Shown: in pieces, positions 33,076 through 42,381 of the stretch
Layout of the letters: each line of letters opens with the position of its first letter
How positions within the stretch are numbered: the stretch's first letter is position 1
DNA from: Campylobacteraceae bacterium
GTDB taxonomy: Bacteria; Campylobacterota; Campylobacteria; Campylobacterales; Sulfurovaceae
Length of the DNA: 61,650 nt
Direction of reading: 5' to 3'
Assembly (NCBI GenBank): GCA_027036015.1
Contig: JALVTH010000079.1
Location: 1-61,650 of the forward strand
The notes under the pieces: generated by a model
What the model was told of the DNA's origin: nothing
The model's input: the letters and a program-made list of their open reading frames with translations, nothing else
Database searches by the model: none
Made by a program: the position numbers and the translations under genes

Positions 33076-35490
33076 TTGGCAAAAGTTGCTTGCTCGCACT
33101 GTAAACTTGAGTTCGATGAATCGGTAATGATAAAAAAAGAGGTCAATGGCAAAGAGTGTTATTTTTGTTGTAAGGGGTGCGAGGGCGTTTATGAACTTTT
33201 AAATAGTAAAAATTTGGAAAGTTTTTATGAAAGACTTGGAAACAACAAATTAGAACCAGTTGAGACAAAGTTTGATGATTTAGAGCGCTTTGACGCTCCA
33301 GGTTTTTATCAAAAATATGTAAAAACAACAAAAGAAGGCTTCAAAGAGATTAATTTAATTATTGAAGGAATTCATTGTTCAGCCTGTGTGTGGCTTAACG
33401 AAAAGGTTTTACACCAAACACCTGGTGTTATTGAAGCAGTGCTTAATTATAGCAACCACAAAGCAAAAGTTATTTGGGATGATGATGAGATAAAACTCTC
33501 TAAAATTATTGAAACAATCAGAGCTATAGGATACAATGCTTATCCTTACGATCCAGCCATTCAAGAAGAAAAGGCAAAAAAACTTCGCAATGAATACTAT
33601 ACGCGCATTTTAGTGGCCATTTTTGCTACAATGAATATTATGTGGATTGCCATTGCTGAATATACAGGCTATTTTACCGGAATGGAGCAAAGTAAAAAAA
33701 ACATTTTAAATATTGCAGAATTCGTTTTAGCAACACCTACACTTTTTTATAGTGGATGGATCTTTTTTCGAGGCGCTTATTATGGCTTAAAAAATCGCTT
33801 TATTAATATGGATTTTTTAGTCAGTGCTGGAGCACTTTTAACTTATCTTTATTCTATTTGGGCAATGGTTACGCACAAAGGCGAAGTCTATTTTGACTCA
33901 GTTACAATGATTATTACTTTTGTGCTCGTTGGCAAATATTTAGAAATTTTAAGTAAACGCCAAGCAGTTGATGTTTTAGATAAAATTATAGGCTCAACTC
34001 CAACTGAGCTTATGGTAATAACAAGTGAGGGCAAAAAGCTTACTCCAATAGAAAACATTGAAATTGGCAGCACAATTGAATTAAAAGCTGGGGATAAAGT
34101 AGTCATTGATGGAGTGCTTAAAAATGGCTCAGCCTCTTTTGAGATGAGTGCTTTAACTGGAGAGAGTGAGCCAGTGGTTAAAGAAGCTGGAGATGAAATT
34201 TTAAGTGGTTCAATTGTATTAGATAGCAAAATAGAATATCTTACTACCAAAAAAGCCAATGAATCGCTTCTTTTTACTATTAATGAACTCTTAAGTGATG
34301 CTGTAACTAAAAAACCGCATATTGAACAATTAGCAAATAAAATTAGTGGCTATTTTAGTGTTATTATTCTAAGTATTGCGCTTTTAACCTTTATTGGATG
34401 GTATTTTTGGCTGGGTGTCTCATTTGAAAAGGCTTTAATTATTTCAATCAGTGTCATCGTTATTGCTTGTCCTTGTGCTCTTGGGCTTGCTACTCCTATG
34501 GCAACGTTGGTTGGTATATCGCGCCTTGCAAAAGAAGGTATTGTTTTTAAAGAGGCAAGAAATCTTGAAACAATGGCAAAAGCCACGCTTTTAGCTCTTG
34601 ATAAAACTGGAACCCTAACCCAAGGCAAACCACAAGTTGTAAACTTTATTAAATTAAAAGAATTTGATGCTTCTATCCTTTATACTTTAAGCAAGCTCTC
34701 TAAACATCCAATTAGCCAAGGCGTTGCAAAATTTTTACAAGAGCGTTTTAGTAATCTAAAAGAGCTTGAAGCAAATGAGGTTAAAGAGCTTCGCGCAAAA
34801 GGAGTAGTTGCAACAATTAATGACAAAAGAGTGCTTGGAGGAAATCTTGCCCTAATGCAAGAATTTAATATTCAAATTGAACATAAAAGTTCCAATTCAC
34901 TCTATATCGTTGCAATAGAAAACGAAGTTGTAGCAATTTTTGAACTTCGCGATACAATAAAAGCTAATGCAAAAGAGTTTATTACTTCCATTAAAAAGCT
35001 TGGTATTAAAGTTGCAATGCTAACTGGAGATAAAAAAGAAGTGGCCCTCAATGTTGCTAAGGAGCTTAATATTGAGGAAGTTTATTACGAACTGCTCCCT
35101 CAAGATAAAGCCGCTTTGATAGAAAAGTTTCATCAAAAAAAAGAAATCGTTGTTATGGCTGGCGATGGTATTAATGACTCCATTGCTTTAGCAAAAAGTG
35201 ATATTGCAATTGCTATGGGAAGTGGAGCTGATGTTGCTTTGGAAGTTAGTGATGTTGTGCTTTTAAATAACTCTTTACATTCACTTAAACACGCTTTTAT
35301 CTTAAGTAAAAAAGTTTTTCATACCATTAAAGAAAATTTAGCTCTAAGTTTATTGTATAATAGCATTACTATTCCTTTGGCTGTGCTTGGTTTTGTTATT
35401 CCACTTGTTGCAGCATTGGCTATGAGTCTTAGCTCTTTAATTGTTGTAGGAAACTCTTTTAGAATTTTTAAGTATAAAATAAAGGATTAA
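33076..35490 (+). CDS. ccoI: copper-transporting P1B ATPase for cbb3 oxidase assembly
   Basis: CcoI/FixI delivers copper for the cbb3-type cytochrome oxidase. The 804-residue protein has an N-terminal cysteine cluster (CSHC, CYFCCKGC, residues 6-35) typical of this subgroup, an HMA domain with CSAC (101-104), about eight membrane helices, the CPC metal site in VIACPCALGLATP, DKTGT phosphorylation motif, TGE in LTGESEP, and a GDGINDS hinge. The start is TTG at 33076 behind AAAGGAAAA. CcoS follows after one base, supporting the CcoI rather than general CopA role; the oxidase genes are outside the window. Confidence 0.92.
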   Translation: MAKVACSHCKLEFDESVMIKKEVNGKECYFCCKGCEGVYELLNSKNLESFYERLGNNKLEPVETKFDDLERFDAPGFYQKYVKTTKEGFKEINLIIEGIHCSACVWLNEKVLHQTPGVIEAVLNYSNHKAKVIWDDDEIKLSKIIETIRAIGYNAYPYDPAIQEEKAKKLRNEYYTRILVAIFATMNIMWIAIAEYTGYFTGMEQSKKNILNIAEFVLATPTLFYSGWIFFRGAYYGLKNRFINMDFLVSAGALLTYLYSIWAMVTHKGEVYFDSVTMIITFVLVGKYLEILSKRQAVDVLDKIIGSTPTELMVITSEGKKLTPIENIEIGSTIELKAGDKVVIDGVLKNGSASFEMSALTGESEPVVKEAGDEILSGSIVLDSKIEYLTTKKANESLLFTINELLSDAVTKKPHIEQLANKISGYFSVIILSIALLTFIGWYFWLGVSFEKALIISISVIVIACPCALGLATPMATLVGISRLAKEGIVFKEARNLETMAKATLLALDKTGTLTQGKPQVVNFIKLKEFDASILYTLSKLSKHPISQGVAKFLQERFSNLKELEANEVKELRAKGVVATINDKRVLGGNLALMQEFNIQIEHKSSNSLYIVAIENEVVAIFELRDTIKANAKEFITSIKKLGIKVAMLTGDKKEVALNVAKELNIEEVYYELLPQDKAALIEKFHQKKEIVVMAGDGINDSIALAKSDIAIAMGSGADVALEVSDVVLLNNSLHSLKHAFILSKKVFHTIKENLALSLLYNSITIPLAVLGFVIPLVAALAMSLSSLIVVGNSFRIFKYKIKD

Positions 35491-35491
35491 A

Positions 35492-35731
35492 ATGAGCGAT
35501 AACATTATTGCCGTTATGCTTGGTATCTCAACGGCACTTGGAGCGTTTGGCCTTTTTGCGCTGATTTGGGGAATTAAAACAGGACAATTTGATGATGTGA
35601 ATAAATTTTTAGATGGTGCAAGGTTTGATGGTGAAGATGAGCTTAAAGATGCTGTGATGATGGAGAAAAAAAAGCAAGAAGCACTTAAGCGTAAAAAAGA
35701 ACGCGAGAAAAATTATATGCCTAATGATTAA
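35492..35731 (+). CDS. ccoS: cbb3-type cytochrome oxidase assembly protein CcoS
   Basis: A 79-residue protein with one membrane helix (about residues 5-27) followed by FALIWGIKTGQFDDVNKFLDGARFDGED, the CcoS/FixS signature. CcoS is needed to build the heme/copper centre of cbb3 oxidase in the inner membrane. The C-terminal half is very lysine-rich, longer than in many homologues. It lies one base after ccoI. The next gene's ribosome-binding site overlaps its stop. Confidence 0.9.
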   Translation: MSDNIIAVMLGISTALGAFGLFALIWGIKTGQFDDVNKFLDGARFDGEDELKDAVMMEKKKQEALKRKKEREKNYMPND

Positions 35732-35741
35732 AGGAGTTTTT

Positions 35742-36578
35742 TTGAATCTTTTTGATTTTGATTTTAGTAAAGAAAAAGGTGAGAGTAAACTCATTTTTTT
35801 TGATACCGAAACAACTGGAAATGGTAAAGATGATGAAATTATCCAAATTGGAGCAATTGTTGAGGATTTAAATGGTAATTTGATTGAATATTTTGATGAA
35901 CTCTGTAGTAGCAATAAACTCATTGCTCCTGAGGCAATGGCTACTCATGGTATCAGAAATGAAGATTTACTTGGTAAGAAACCTTTTACTCAAAGTACCT
36001 TTTGGCAAAAAATTGATACCTTTAATAGAAAACAAAACTATTTTATTGCCCATAACCTTCCTTTTGATTTAGAACGTTTACAATTTTATGGCTTTAGACC
36101 AAAAGCAAAACTAATTGATACTTTGCAGTGTGCCAAACATCTTTTTAAAGAAGATGAAATTTTAGGCGAATATAATTATCCATTGCCAAATTATAAACTT
36201 CAAACCTTTCGATATATTCTTTTTAATAAAGCTAAGGAAGAGGCTGAGGCTAAAAAGTTTGGCATTACCCTTCAAGCACACTCAGCACTAAGTGATGTTA
36301 TTATTTTAAAAATGTTTTTTAATGAACTTTTAAAACGTGTATGTCAAGAATGCACCAAAAAAGAGGCCCTTGAGAAATTAGTAGAGCTTAGCACCAAACC
36401 TGTTTTAGTAGAAAAGTTTAAATTTGGTAAATATAAAGGCCAAAAAATCCAAGATATCGTTACTTTAGATAGGGGATATGTTGAGTGGCTCTATAATGAT
36501 ATGCTAAAGCGCCAAAAAAATGGCGAAAGTGTTGATGAAAATATCTTTCTATCGTTAAAATTTTATTTGGAGGCTTAA
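35742..36578 (+). CDS. DnaQ-like 3'-5' exonuclease with C-terminal DUF3820 module
   Basis: A 278-residue DEDDh exonuclease. FFDTETTGNGKDDEII gives the first Asp-Glu pair, HNLPFDLERL the next acidic residue and HSALSDV the last His-Asp. The C-terminal KFKFGKYKGQKIQDI and GYVEWLYNDM segment is a DUF3820-type module found behind several such nucleases. The start is the TTG at 35742, with AAGGAG five bases before it, rather than the in-frame ATG at 35724 inside ccoS. It could act in repair or proofreading; it is not clearly the Pol III epsilon subunit. Confidence 0.85.
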   Translation: MNLFDFDFSKEKGESKLIFFDTETTGNGKDDEIIQIGAIVEDLNGNLIEYFDELCSSNKLIAPEAMATHGIRNEDLLGKKPFTQSTFWQKIDTFNRKQNYFIAHNLPFDLERLQFYGFRPKAKLIDTLQCAKHLFKEDEILGEYNYPLPNYKLQTFRYILFNKAKEEAEAKKFGITLQAHSALSDVIILKMFFNELLKRVCQECTKKEALEKLVELSTKPVLVEKFKFGKYKGQKIQDIVTLDRGYVEWLYNDMLKRQKNGESVDENIFLSLKFYLEA

Positions 36579-37186
36579 TGATAGCAATAGTAAATTATAA
36601 TATGGGGAACTTAGGCTCAGTTTTTAATGCTTTTACTAAAATTGGAGCTAAAGCTAAAATTGAAAGTGATGCTTCTAAATTGAAAAACTATGATAAGCTC
36701 ATCCTTCCAGGCGTTGGAGCATTTGGCGATGCAATGGAGCATTTAAATAAAACGGGGCTCAAAGATGCAATTATAGAATTTGCAAAAAGTGGTAAATATA
36801 TTTTAGGAACTTGCCTTGGTATGCAGCTTCTATTTGAAAGTAGTCTTGAATTTGGCAAACATGAAGGGCTTGGACTAATTGAGGGAGAAGTTGTTCCTTT
36901 TAATAAGAGTAAACTTCATAATCTCAAAGTGCCACATATGGGATGGAATGAACTTTTTGTTCAAAAAAAAGATCCTATTTTTAATAATTTGCCAAATGAG
37001 TTTTATCTTTATTTTGTCCACTCTTACCACGTTGTATGTGATGATACCTTTGCAATTGGCAAAACTATTTATGGCTATGAATTTATTAGTGCTGTTAAAA
37101 AAGATAACATCTATGGCTTTCAACCTCATCCAGAAAAAAGCCATAATAATGGATTACAAATATTAAAAAATTTTATTGAGTTTTAG
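36578..37186 (+). CDS. hisH: imidazole glycerol phosphate synthase glutaminase subunit
   Basis: HisH releases ammonia from glutamine for HisF in histidine synthesis. The 202-residue class I amidotransferase has [12 protein letters not shown], the nucleophile elbow [11 protein letters not shown] (Cys about 80) and the catalytic His-Glu in FQPHPEKS. It shares one base with the end of the exonuclease gene and precedes hisA by eight bases. hisF is not adjacent. Confidence 0.96.
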   Translation: MIAIVNYNMGNLGSVFNAFTKIGAKAKIESDASKLKNYDKLILPGVGAFGDAMEHLNKTGLKDAIIEFAKSGKYILGTCLGMQLLFESSLEFGKHEGLGLIEGEVVPFNKSKLHNLKVPHMGWNELFVQKKDPIFNNLPNEFYLYFVHSYHVVCDDTFAIGKTIYGYEFISAVKKDNIYGFQPHPEKSHNNGLQILKNFIEF

Positions 37187-37194
37187 GAGTAAAT

Positions 37195-37905
37195 ATGACC
37201 ATTCTTCCAGCAATCGATTTAAAAGATGGTAAAGCAGTTCGTCTAACAAAAGGCATAATGGAAAGTGCTAAAATTTATAGCACTGAGCCATGGGAATTAG
37301 CCAAACATTTTGAAGAGCTTGGGAGCAAATGGCTTCACTTAGTCGATTTAAATGGAGCATTTGCTGGCGAGCCAAAAAATTTAGAGCAAATTAAAAAAAT
37401 TCGCAAAAACACCAACTTAAAGCTTGAACTTGGTGGTGGAATTCGTGATGAAGAGACAATAAAGATGTATCTTGATTTAGGAATTGATAGAGTAATTTTA
37501 GGCTCAATTGCTGTTAAAAATCCTCATTTTGTAAAAGAAATGGCCAAAAAATATCCAATAGTTGTTGGAATTGATGCAATCAATGGCTATGTTGCAGTTG
37601 AGGGATGGGCAAAAGTTAGTAAAATGAAAGCTGTTGATTTGGCAAAAGAGTTTGCAAATGTGGGAGTTGAAGCAATTATTTGCACTGATGTAAATCGTGA
37701 TGGGATGCTTAGTGGCATTAATATTGAATTTACTAAAGCTATAAAAGATGCAAGCGGCCTTGAGACAATTGCAAGCGGAGGCTTAAAAGATATCGATGAT
37801 ATTAAAGCTTTGCTTGAAGCTGGTATTGATGGAGTTATTGTTGGTAAAGCTTTTTATGAAGGCACTTTGGATTTAAAAGAGGCGTTTGAGCTGGTAAATG
37901 AGTAA
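37195..37905 (+). CDS. hisA: ProFAR isomerase HisA
   Basis: HisA isomerises phosphoribosylformimino-AICAR-phosphate in histidine synthesis. The 236-residue barrel has [17 protein letters not shown] with the first catalytic Asp, [25 protein letters not shown] with the second Asp, and phosphate-binding [10 protein letters not shown] and [11 protein letters not shown]. It follows hisH in the run. Its TAA stop lies within the first unit of heptamer array C. Confidence 0.96.
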   Translation: MTILPAIDLKDGKAVRLTKGIMESAKIYSTEPWELAKHFEELGSKWLHLVDLNGAFAGEPKNLEQIKKIRKNTNLKLELGGGIRDEETIKMYLDLGIDRVILGSIAVKNPHFVKEMAKKYPIVVGIDAINGYVAVEGWAKVSKMKAVDLAKEFANVGVEAIICTDVNRDGMLSGINIEFTKAIKDASGLETIASGGLKDIDDIKALLEAGIDGVIVGKAFYEGTLDLKEAFELVNE

Positions 37906-37949
37906 AGAGTACTGAGTAAAGAGTAATGAGTAATTAGTGATTAGTAAAA
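37901..37949 (+). repeat. AGTNNNN heptamer array C (7 units)
   Basis: Forty-nine nt read as seven units, all beginning AGT: AGTAAAG, AGTACTG, AGTAAAG, AGTAATG, AGTAATT, AGTGATT, AGTAAAA, followed by AAGGATG, the prmA ribosome-binding site. The hisA TAA is inside the first unit. It shares the 19-mer AGTAATTAGTGATTAGTAA with array B at 32 kb. Confidence 0.85.
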
Positions 37950-37960
37950 AAGGATGGATA

Positions 37961-38749
37961 TTGAAAGATACTTATTTTGAGCTAACAATTTTTGCAAAAG
38001 AGAGTTTAATTGAATTTTTAGCCGATTTTATTATGAACTTTACCAATGAAGCAGTTGAAATTGGTAAAGAAAAAATTATTTTAAGAACTACTCAAGATAC
38101 AACGGCTTTAGAAGAAGCTCTTAAAGAATTTGATTGCAAAATAATAAAAGAAGAAAAAGAAAATGTCGATTGGATTAAAGCCTATCAAGACTCAGTTACT
38201 CCAATTGAAGCTGGCAAATTTTACATTCATCCTTCATGGCACAAGCCAAAAGAAAACAAAATCAATATTATTATCAACCCAGCTTTAGCTTTTGGCTCTG
38301 GACATCACGCTACTACTTTTACTTGTTTAGAGGCAATTAGTAAATATGTCAAAGAAAATAATACACTTTTAGACGTTGGATGTGGAAGCGGTATTTTAGC
38401 TTTGGCTGCAAGAAAATTAGGAGCAGTTGTAGATTTATGTGATACTGACCCCTTAGCCATTGAAAGTAGCAAAGAAAATTTTGCTCTAAATAATGAGAGC
38501 TATCGAAACATTTGGGTTGGCTCAATTAATAAAAGTAAAGAAAAATATGATATTGTAATAGCAAACATTATAGCAGATGTTTTAGTCGCAATTAGTAGTG
38601 AACTTAAAGCAAAATTTAAAGAAGTTTTAATATTATCTGGAATCTTAGATACTAAAGAAGCAAAAGTGCAAAAAGCTTTTGAAGATTTAAAATTGCTTAA
38701 GCGCATGCAAAAAGATGAATGGGTTACACTCATTTTTCAAAAAGTTTAA
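37961..38749 (+). CDS. prmA: ribosomal protein L11 methyltransferase
   Basis: PrmA trimethylates lysines of ribosomal protein L11 (rplK is at 55.6 kb). The 262-residue protein has an N-terminal substrate domain and a methyltransferase domain with PALAFGSGHHATT, LLDVGCGSGILALAARKLGA and IVIANIIADVL. TTG at 37961 behind AAGGATG is the best start; a GTG at 37937 would lie inside the heptamer array. It is preceded by array C, followed by ftsH. Confidence 0.93.
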   Translation: MKDTYFELTIFAKESLIEFLADFIMNFTNEAVEIGKEKIILRTTQDTTALEEALKEFDCKIIKEEKENVDWIKAYQDSVTPIEAGKFYIHPSWHKPKENKINIIINPALAFGSGHHATTFTCLEAISKYVKENNTLLDVGCGSGILALAARKLGAVVDLCDTDPLAIESSKENFALNNESYRNIWVGSINKSKEKYDIVIANIIADVLVAISSELKAKFKEVLILSGILDTKEAKVQKAFEDLKLLKRMQKDEWVTLIFQKV

Positions 38750-38760
38750 TTGCATTTTGT

Positions 38761-38766
38761 TATAAT
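38761..38766 (+). promoter_or_regulatory. -10 box of ftsH-pssA
   Basis: TATAAT about 27 nt before the ftsH start in the 43-nt gap after prmA. The gap holds nothing else but the AAAGGATG site. Confidence 0.55.
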
Positions 38767-38792
38767 TTTGCTTTATTATATAAAGGATGAAA

Positions 38793-40736
38793 ATGGAGAA
38801 AAAACCACAAAAAGAGAACAATAATAATTTTTTTAAAGACAATCCCCTTTTAGCATTTGCTATCTTTTCAATTATCGTTATTATTATTTTTAAAATTTTT
38901 ATTGGCAATACTCCAATGGCAAGTGGAGCTTTTATCCCACAAAATGGGCAAATTATTCAAACAAAACACGTTAGCTATTCTGATATTAAAGAGCTTGTTA
39001 AAGAAGATAAAATTAAACAGCTTAAAATTACTCCAAGCGTTATTGAAGCAGTGGGAGAAAATACGCGCTACATTGCCGAAAAAATTCCAGCAAGCGATCC
39101 TGAATTTATTAAATTATTAGATAAACACCATGTTAAATATTCAGGCGTTGTTGGTAATGGCTTAGTAAGTGAGCTTTTAACTTCTGTTTTACCAATCATT
39201 TTATTTTTTGCTATTTGGATCTATTTAGCCAAACGAATGAGCAAAGGCGTTGGTGGCGGAATTTTAGGTGTTGGGAAGGCTGGAAAGTTAATTAACTCAG
39301 AAAAACCAAATGTAAAATTTGATGATGTTGCTGGAGTTGATGAAGCAAAAGAAGAGGTTAAAGAGATTGTTGACTTTTTAAAATATCCAGAGCGCTATAT
39401 TGAGCTTGGAGCTAAAATTCCAAAAGGCGTGCTATTAGTTGGACCTCCAGGAACAGGAAAAACTTTGCTTGCTAAAGCAGTTGCTGGTGAAGCAAATGTT
39501 CCATTTTTCTCAGTAAGTGGAAGTAGCTTTATTGAAATGTTTGTTGGAGTTGGTGCAAGTAGAGTAAGAGATTTGTTTGAACAAGCTAAAAAAGAGGCTC
39601 CAAGTATTATTTTTATTGATGAAATTGATGCTATTGGAAAAAGCAGAACCGCTGGAGGTCCACTTGGCGGAAATGATGAAAGAGAGCAAACACTCAATCA
39701 GCTTTTAGCCGAAATGGACGGTTTTGGAAGTGACACGCCAGTTATTGTGCTTGCAGCTACAAACCGTCCAGAAGTGCTTGATCCAGCCTTGCTTCGAGCT
39801 GGACGCTTTGATAGACAAGTATTAGTTGATAAGCCAGATTACGAAGGACGCTTGGCCATTTTAAAAATTCACTCAAAAGGCGTTAAGTTAGCTCCAGATG
39901 TTAGCTTAGAAGAGGTAGCAAAAGCAACGGCTGGGCTTGCTGGGGCTGATTTGGCAAATATTATTAACGAAGCAGCATTGCTTGCTGGGCGACAAAATAA
40001 AAAGCAAATTGAACAAAGCGATTTAATGGAAGCAATTGAGCGAGCCTTTGTTGGACTTGAAAAGAAAAATAGAAAAATTAATGATTTAGAGAAAAAAATT
40101 GTTTCATACCACGAAAGTGGTCATGCTTTAATGGCAGAGTTAACCAAAGGTGCAACAAGAGTTACAAAAGTTTCAATTATTCCAAGAGGGCTTGGTGCCC
40201 TTGGGTATACTTTACATCTTCCAGATGAAGAGAATCGCTTTTTAAAACAAAAGCACGAACTTATGGCTGAGATTGATGTATTACTTGGTGGGCGTGCTGC
40301 TGAAGAGGTTTTTATTGGTGATATATCAACTGGGGCAGGAAACGATTTGCAAAGAGCAACTGATATTTTACGCGATATGATTACCAAATATGGTATGAGT
40401 GATGTTGCAGGATTAATGGTGTTAGAAAAAAATGTAGGAGGCGCTTTTTTAAATGGTGGTCAAGTAGTAAAAGAGTATAGCGAAAAGATGGCTGAAGCAA
40501 TTGATGAAAAAATTAAAGCAATTTTGCAAAAACGCTATGAATATGTCAAAGAAACACTCAAAGAATATAGTGAAGCAATTGAAAATATTGTAAAAGAGCT
40601 CTTAGAAAAAGAGGTCATTGAAGGAAAAAGAGTTCAAGAAATTATTAAAGAGTTTGAGCAAAAATATAATAAACCTTCACGCTTAGCTCATATTAATGAA
40701 GAAGAAAACAAGCAAAGTGATGAACAAGCAAATTAA
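38793..40736 (+). CDS. ftsH: ATP-dependent zinc metalloprotease FtsH
   Basis: FtsH is the membrane-bound AAA protease that removes damaged membrane and regulatory proteins. Of two nearby ATGs, 38793 is five bases past the AAAGG site and is preferred over 38787 (647 residues). Two membrane helices (about 19-37 and 134-152) flank a periplasmic domain; the AAA module has GPPGTGKT and the second region of homology [19 protein letters not shown]; the protease has HESGHA (zinc) and a downstream Asp in [12 protein letters not shown]. It overlaps pssA by 17 nt, as in the Helicobacter ftsH-pss arrangement. Confidence 0.97.
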   Translation: MEKKPQKENNNNFFKDNPLLAFAIFSIIVIIIFKIFIGNTPMASGAFIPQNGQIIQTKHVSYSDIKELVKEDKIKQLKITPSVIEAVGENTRYIAEKIPASDPEFIKLLDKHHVKYSGVVGNGLVSELLTSVLPIILFFAIWIYLAKRMSKGVGGGILGVGKAGKLINSEKPNVKFDDVAGVDEAKEEVKEIVDFLKYPERYIELGAKIPKGVLLVGPPGTGKTLLAKAVAGEANVPFFSVSGSSFIEMFVGVGASRVRDLFEQAKKEAPSIIFIDEIDAIGKSRTAGGPLGGNDEREQTLNQLLAEMDGFGSDTPVIVLAATNRPEVLDPALLRAGRFDRQVLVDKPDYEGRLAILKIHSKGVKLAPDVSLEEVAKATAGLAGADLANIINEAALLAGRQNKKQIEQSDLMEAIERAFVGLEKKNRKINDLEKKIVSYHESGHALMAELTKGATRVTKVSIIPRGLGALGYTLHLPDEENRFLKQKHELMAEIDVLLGGRAAEEVFIGDISTGAGNDLQRATDILRDMITKYGMSDVAGLMVLEKNVGGAFLNGGQVVKEYSEKMAEAIDEKIKAILQKRYEYVKETLKEYSEAIENIVKELLEKEVIEGKRVQEIIKEFEQKYNKPSRLAHINEEENKQSDEQAN

Positions 40737-41427
40737 ACTAAACTACATACTTCCAAATCTTTTTACTGCATCTTCTATCTTTGCTGCAGTAATTAGTATC
40801 ATTTCTGCGGCAAAAGGTGAATTTAGCAAAGCTGCTTGGCTTATTATTATAAGTCTTTTTTTAGATGGGCTTGATGGAAAAATTGCAAGGCTAACTAAAG
40901 GTGAGAGCAAATTTGGTGTTGAATTTGATTCCTTAGCTGATATCGTTGCCTTTGGCGTTGCTCCAGCAATTTTAATTTATTTTCAAATAGGTTTTCAATA
41001 TGGACGATTTGGCATTTTAATAGCCGCACTTTATGTAGTATTTGGAGCAATACGACTTGCAAGATTTAATATAACCACTTCAAAAATTGATTCATCAATT
41101 TTTATTGGACTTCCAATTCCATCAGCTGCACTTTCTTTGGTTGCACTTTCACTTTTGCAAAGTAAATATCAAATAGAATTTTTAAAGCCTTTAATTTTAC
41201 TTTTTTCTTTATTTGTTGCGCTATTAATGGTGAGCAATATTCGCTATTTTTCAATTAAAAAAATTTCCCTTAAAAAAGCTATTAGTTTTAAAGTTTTTAT
41301 TCTCTTAACAATCGCACTTGCACTTATTTATCTAAAACCTATTGAAGCAATAAATCTCATTTTTTTAAGTTATGTTTTTGGAGGAGTTTTTAGAGCTTTT
41401 TATGTTTTTTTTAAGAGGAAAGCTTAA
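40720..41427 (+). CDS. pssA: CDP-diacylglycerol-serine O-phosphatidyltransferase
   Basis: PssA makes phosphatidylserine, the precursor of phosphatidylethanolamine, in the inner membrane. The 235-residue protein has the CDP-alcohol transferase motif DGLDGKIAR, then G and FDSLAD with correct spacing (about residues 43-68), and about six membrane helices. The start is ATG at 40720, inside the end of ftsH; an upstream in-frame GTG-type extension is unsupported. The gene is the type II, membrane-integral enzyme. Its stop shares TTAA with the convergent pseudopilin gene. Confidence 0.95.
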   Translation: MNKQIKLNYILPNLFTASSIFAAVISIISAAKGEFSKAAWLIIISLFLDGLDGKIARLTKGESKFGVEFDSLADIVAFGVAPAILIYFQIGFQYGRFGILIAALYVVFGAIRLARFNITTSKIDSSIFIGLPIPSAALSLVALSLLQSKYQIEFLKPLILLFSLFVALLMVSNIRYFSIKKISLKKAISFKVFILLTIALALIYLKPIEAINLIFLSYVFGGVFRAFYVFFKRKA

Positions 41428-41810
41428 TTTACTTTTATTTTTGTTCCACCAAATTTATGGATACCATTAAAATCTTTTTGTAATCCTATCTCTTTAACTT
41501 TGTCACAATATTTTAGTTTTGTCTTTTGACTATTTAAAAGAGTTATTTTAATTATGCCATCTTTATTATTTCCAAACTCAATATTTGCACATTTTATTTC
41601 ATTACACGCCATAATTTTTGATTTGTCTTCTTTTTCTAAAGCCGTGTAGTAAGTAGCACTCTCATTGATACAATTTGCAATAAGTTTAAGCTCTAATGCC
41701 ACTTTTGCATCTTCTCTTGTAGCTAAAAATTTTAAAATGGCAATAACTGCTAAAATTCCAAAAATTACAATTAAAAAAATCAGTTCAATTATAGAAAAAG
41801 CTTTTTTCAT
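41424..41810 (-). CDS. divergent N-methylated pseudopilin-like protein
   Basis: A 128-residue protein with a type IV pilin-like N-terminus: MKKAFSIIELIFLIVIFGIL, then a long helix. The leader's -1 residue is Ala, not the usual Gly, and the typical Pro22 is Leu in AVIAILKFLATREDAK. Two or three cysteines lie in the globular part (ANCINES, MACNEIKCAN, LKYCDK). It resembles the neighbouring pseudopilin and seems to be a diverged tandem copy. No assembly genes are near. It may be a minor pseudopilin, or poorly processed. Confidence 0.82.
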   Translation of the reverse strand: MKKAFSIIELIFLIVIFGILAVIAILKFLATREDAKVALELKLIANCINESATYYTALEKEDKSKIMACNEIKCANIEFGNNKDGIIKITLLNSQKTKLKYCDKVKEIGLQKDFNGIHKFGGTKIKVN

Positions 41811-41903
41811 ACAAAAAACCTATTTTTCTTTTAAGTATAACAAATATAAAGATTGCAAAGAGATTTTTTGTCAATTTGTAAAGTAAAGAAGTAAAAAAGA
41901 AGC

Positions 41904-41928
41904 AAAAGCACTCATTAAGAGTGCTTTT
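41904..41928 (-). terminator. intrinsic terminator of the pseudopilin gene
   Basis: A perfect 10-bp stem (AAAAGCACTC / GAGTGCTTTT, 5-nt loop) begins three bases after the minus-strand TAA stop, and the T stretch continues TTTTGCTTCTTTTTT. It would insulate the second pseudopilin gene downstream. Confidence 0.75.
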
Positions 41929-41930
41929 TA

Positions 41931-42344
41931 TTAAAATTTAACTCCATGACCACCAATTTGGAATTTTTTAGGTTTTCCACCTTTTTCTAATAATCCATTT
42001 TTAGCAGCCATTTCTAACAACTTATTTTGAGCATCAGCATTTGTAATGCCGCAATCTTTACTTTTTACATTATTGTCAATTGTTAACTCAGCTTTTTTGC
42101 TATCGAAACTATATTTAAAACAAGGTGCTGCTTGATTAGCTTTAGTAATTGAATCTGTTGCTAATTCACCTTTAGCAGTATACTCAGATGTTAAGTTATC
42201 TAACACTTGTTTTGCACTATCAACTGCTGCAACTACTTTCGCATCATCTCTTGTTGCAGTTAGTTTGGGAATCGCAATTACTGCTAAAATTCCAATAATT
42301 ACGATAACAAAAATTAATTCAATCATCGTGAAACCGCGTTTCAT
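41931..42344 (-). CDS. type II secretion/type IV pilus-like major pseudopilin
   Basis: A 137-residue prepilin-like protein: MKRGFTMIELIFVIVIIGIL, cleaved after Gly4 by prepilin peptidase, Glu5 position kept, then the usual Pro in AVIAIPKLTATRDD. The two cysteines (AAPCFKYSF, SKDCGITN) may form a disulfide. The ATG at 42344 is favoured over 42350 because AAAGG touches the latter. It has its own promoter and terminator. It could belong to a transformation, T2SS or pilus system; none is in the window. Confidence 0.9.
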   Translation of the reverse strand: MKRGFTMIELIFVIVIIGILAVIAIPKLTATRDDAKVVAAVDSAKQVLDNLTSEYTAKGELATDSITKANQAAPCFKYSFDSKKAELTIDNNVKSKDCGITNADAQNKLLEMAAKNGLLEKGGKPKKFQIGGHGVKF

Positions 42345-42375
42345 CTTCATCCTTTCAAAATTAATTTGTGTATAA

Positions 42376-42381
42376 ATTATA
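42376..42381 (-). promoter_or_regulatory. -10 box of the pseudopilin gene
   Basis: TATAAT on the minus strand about 30 nt before the pseudopilin start. Further upstream in the same gap a perfect 11-nt tandem repeat (TCTATACTTTT twice, about 42465-42486 on plus) lies directly after the next gene's stop. Confidence 0.55.

Noticed and set aside
29401-37949. Heptamer arrays as a CRISPR or transposon remnant
   Set aside because: The unit is 7 nt with no spacers, no cas genes and no terminal repeats or target duplications.
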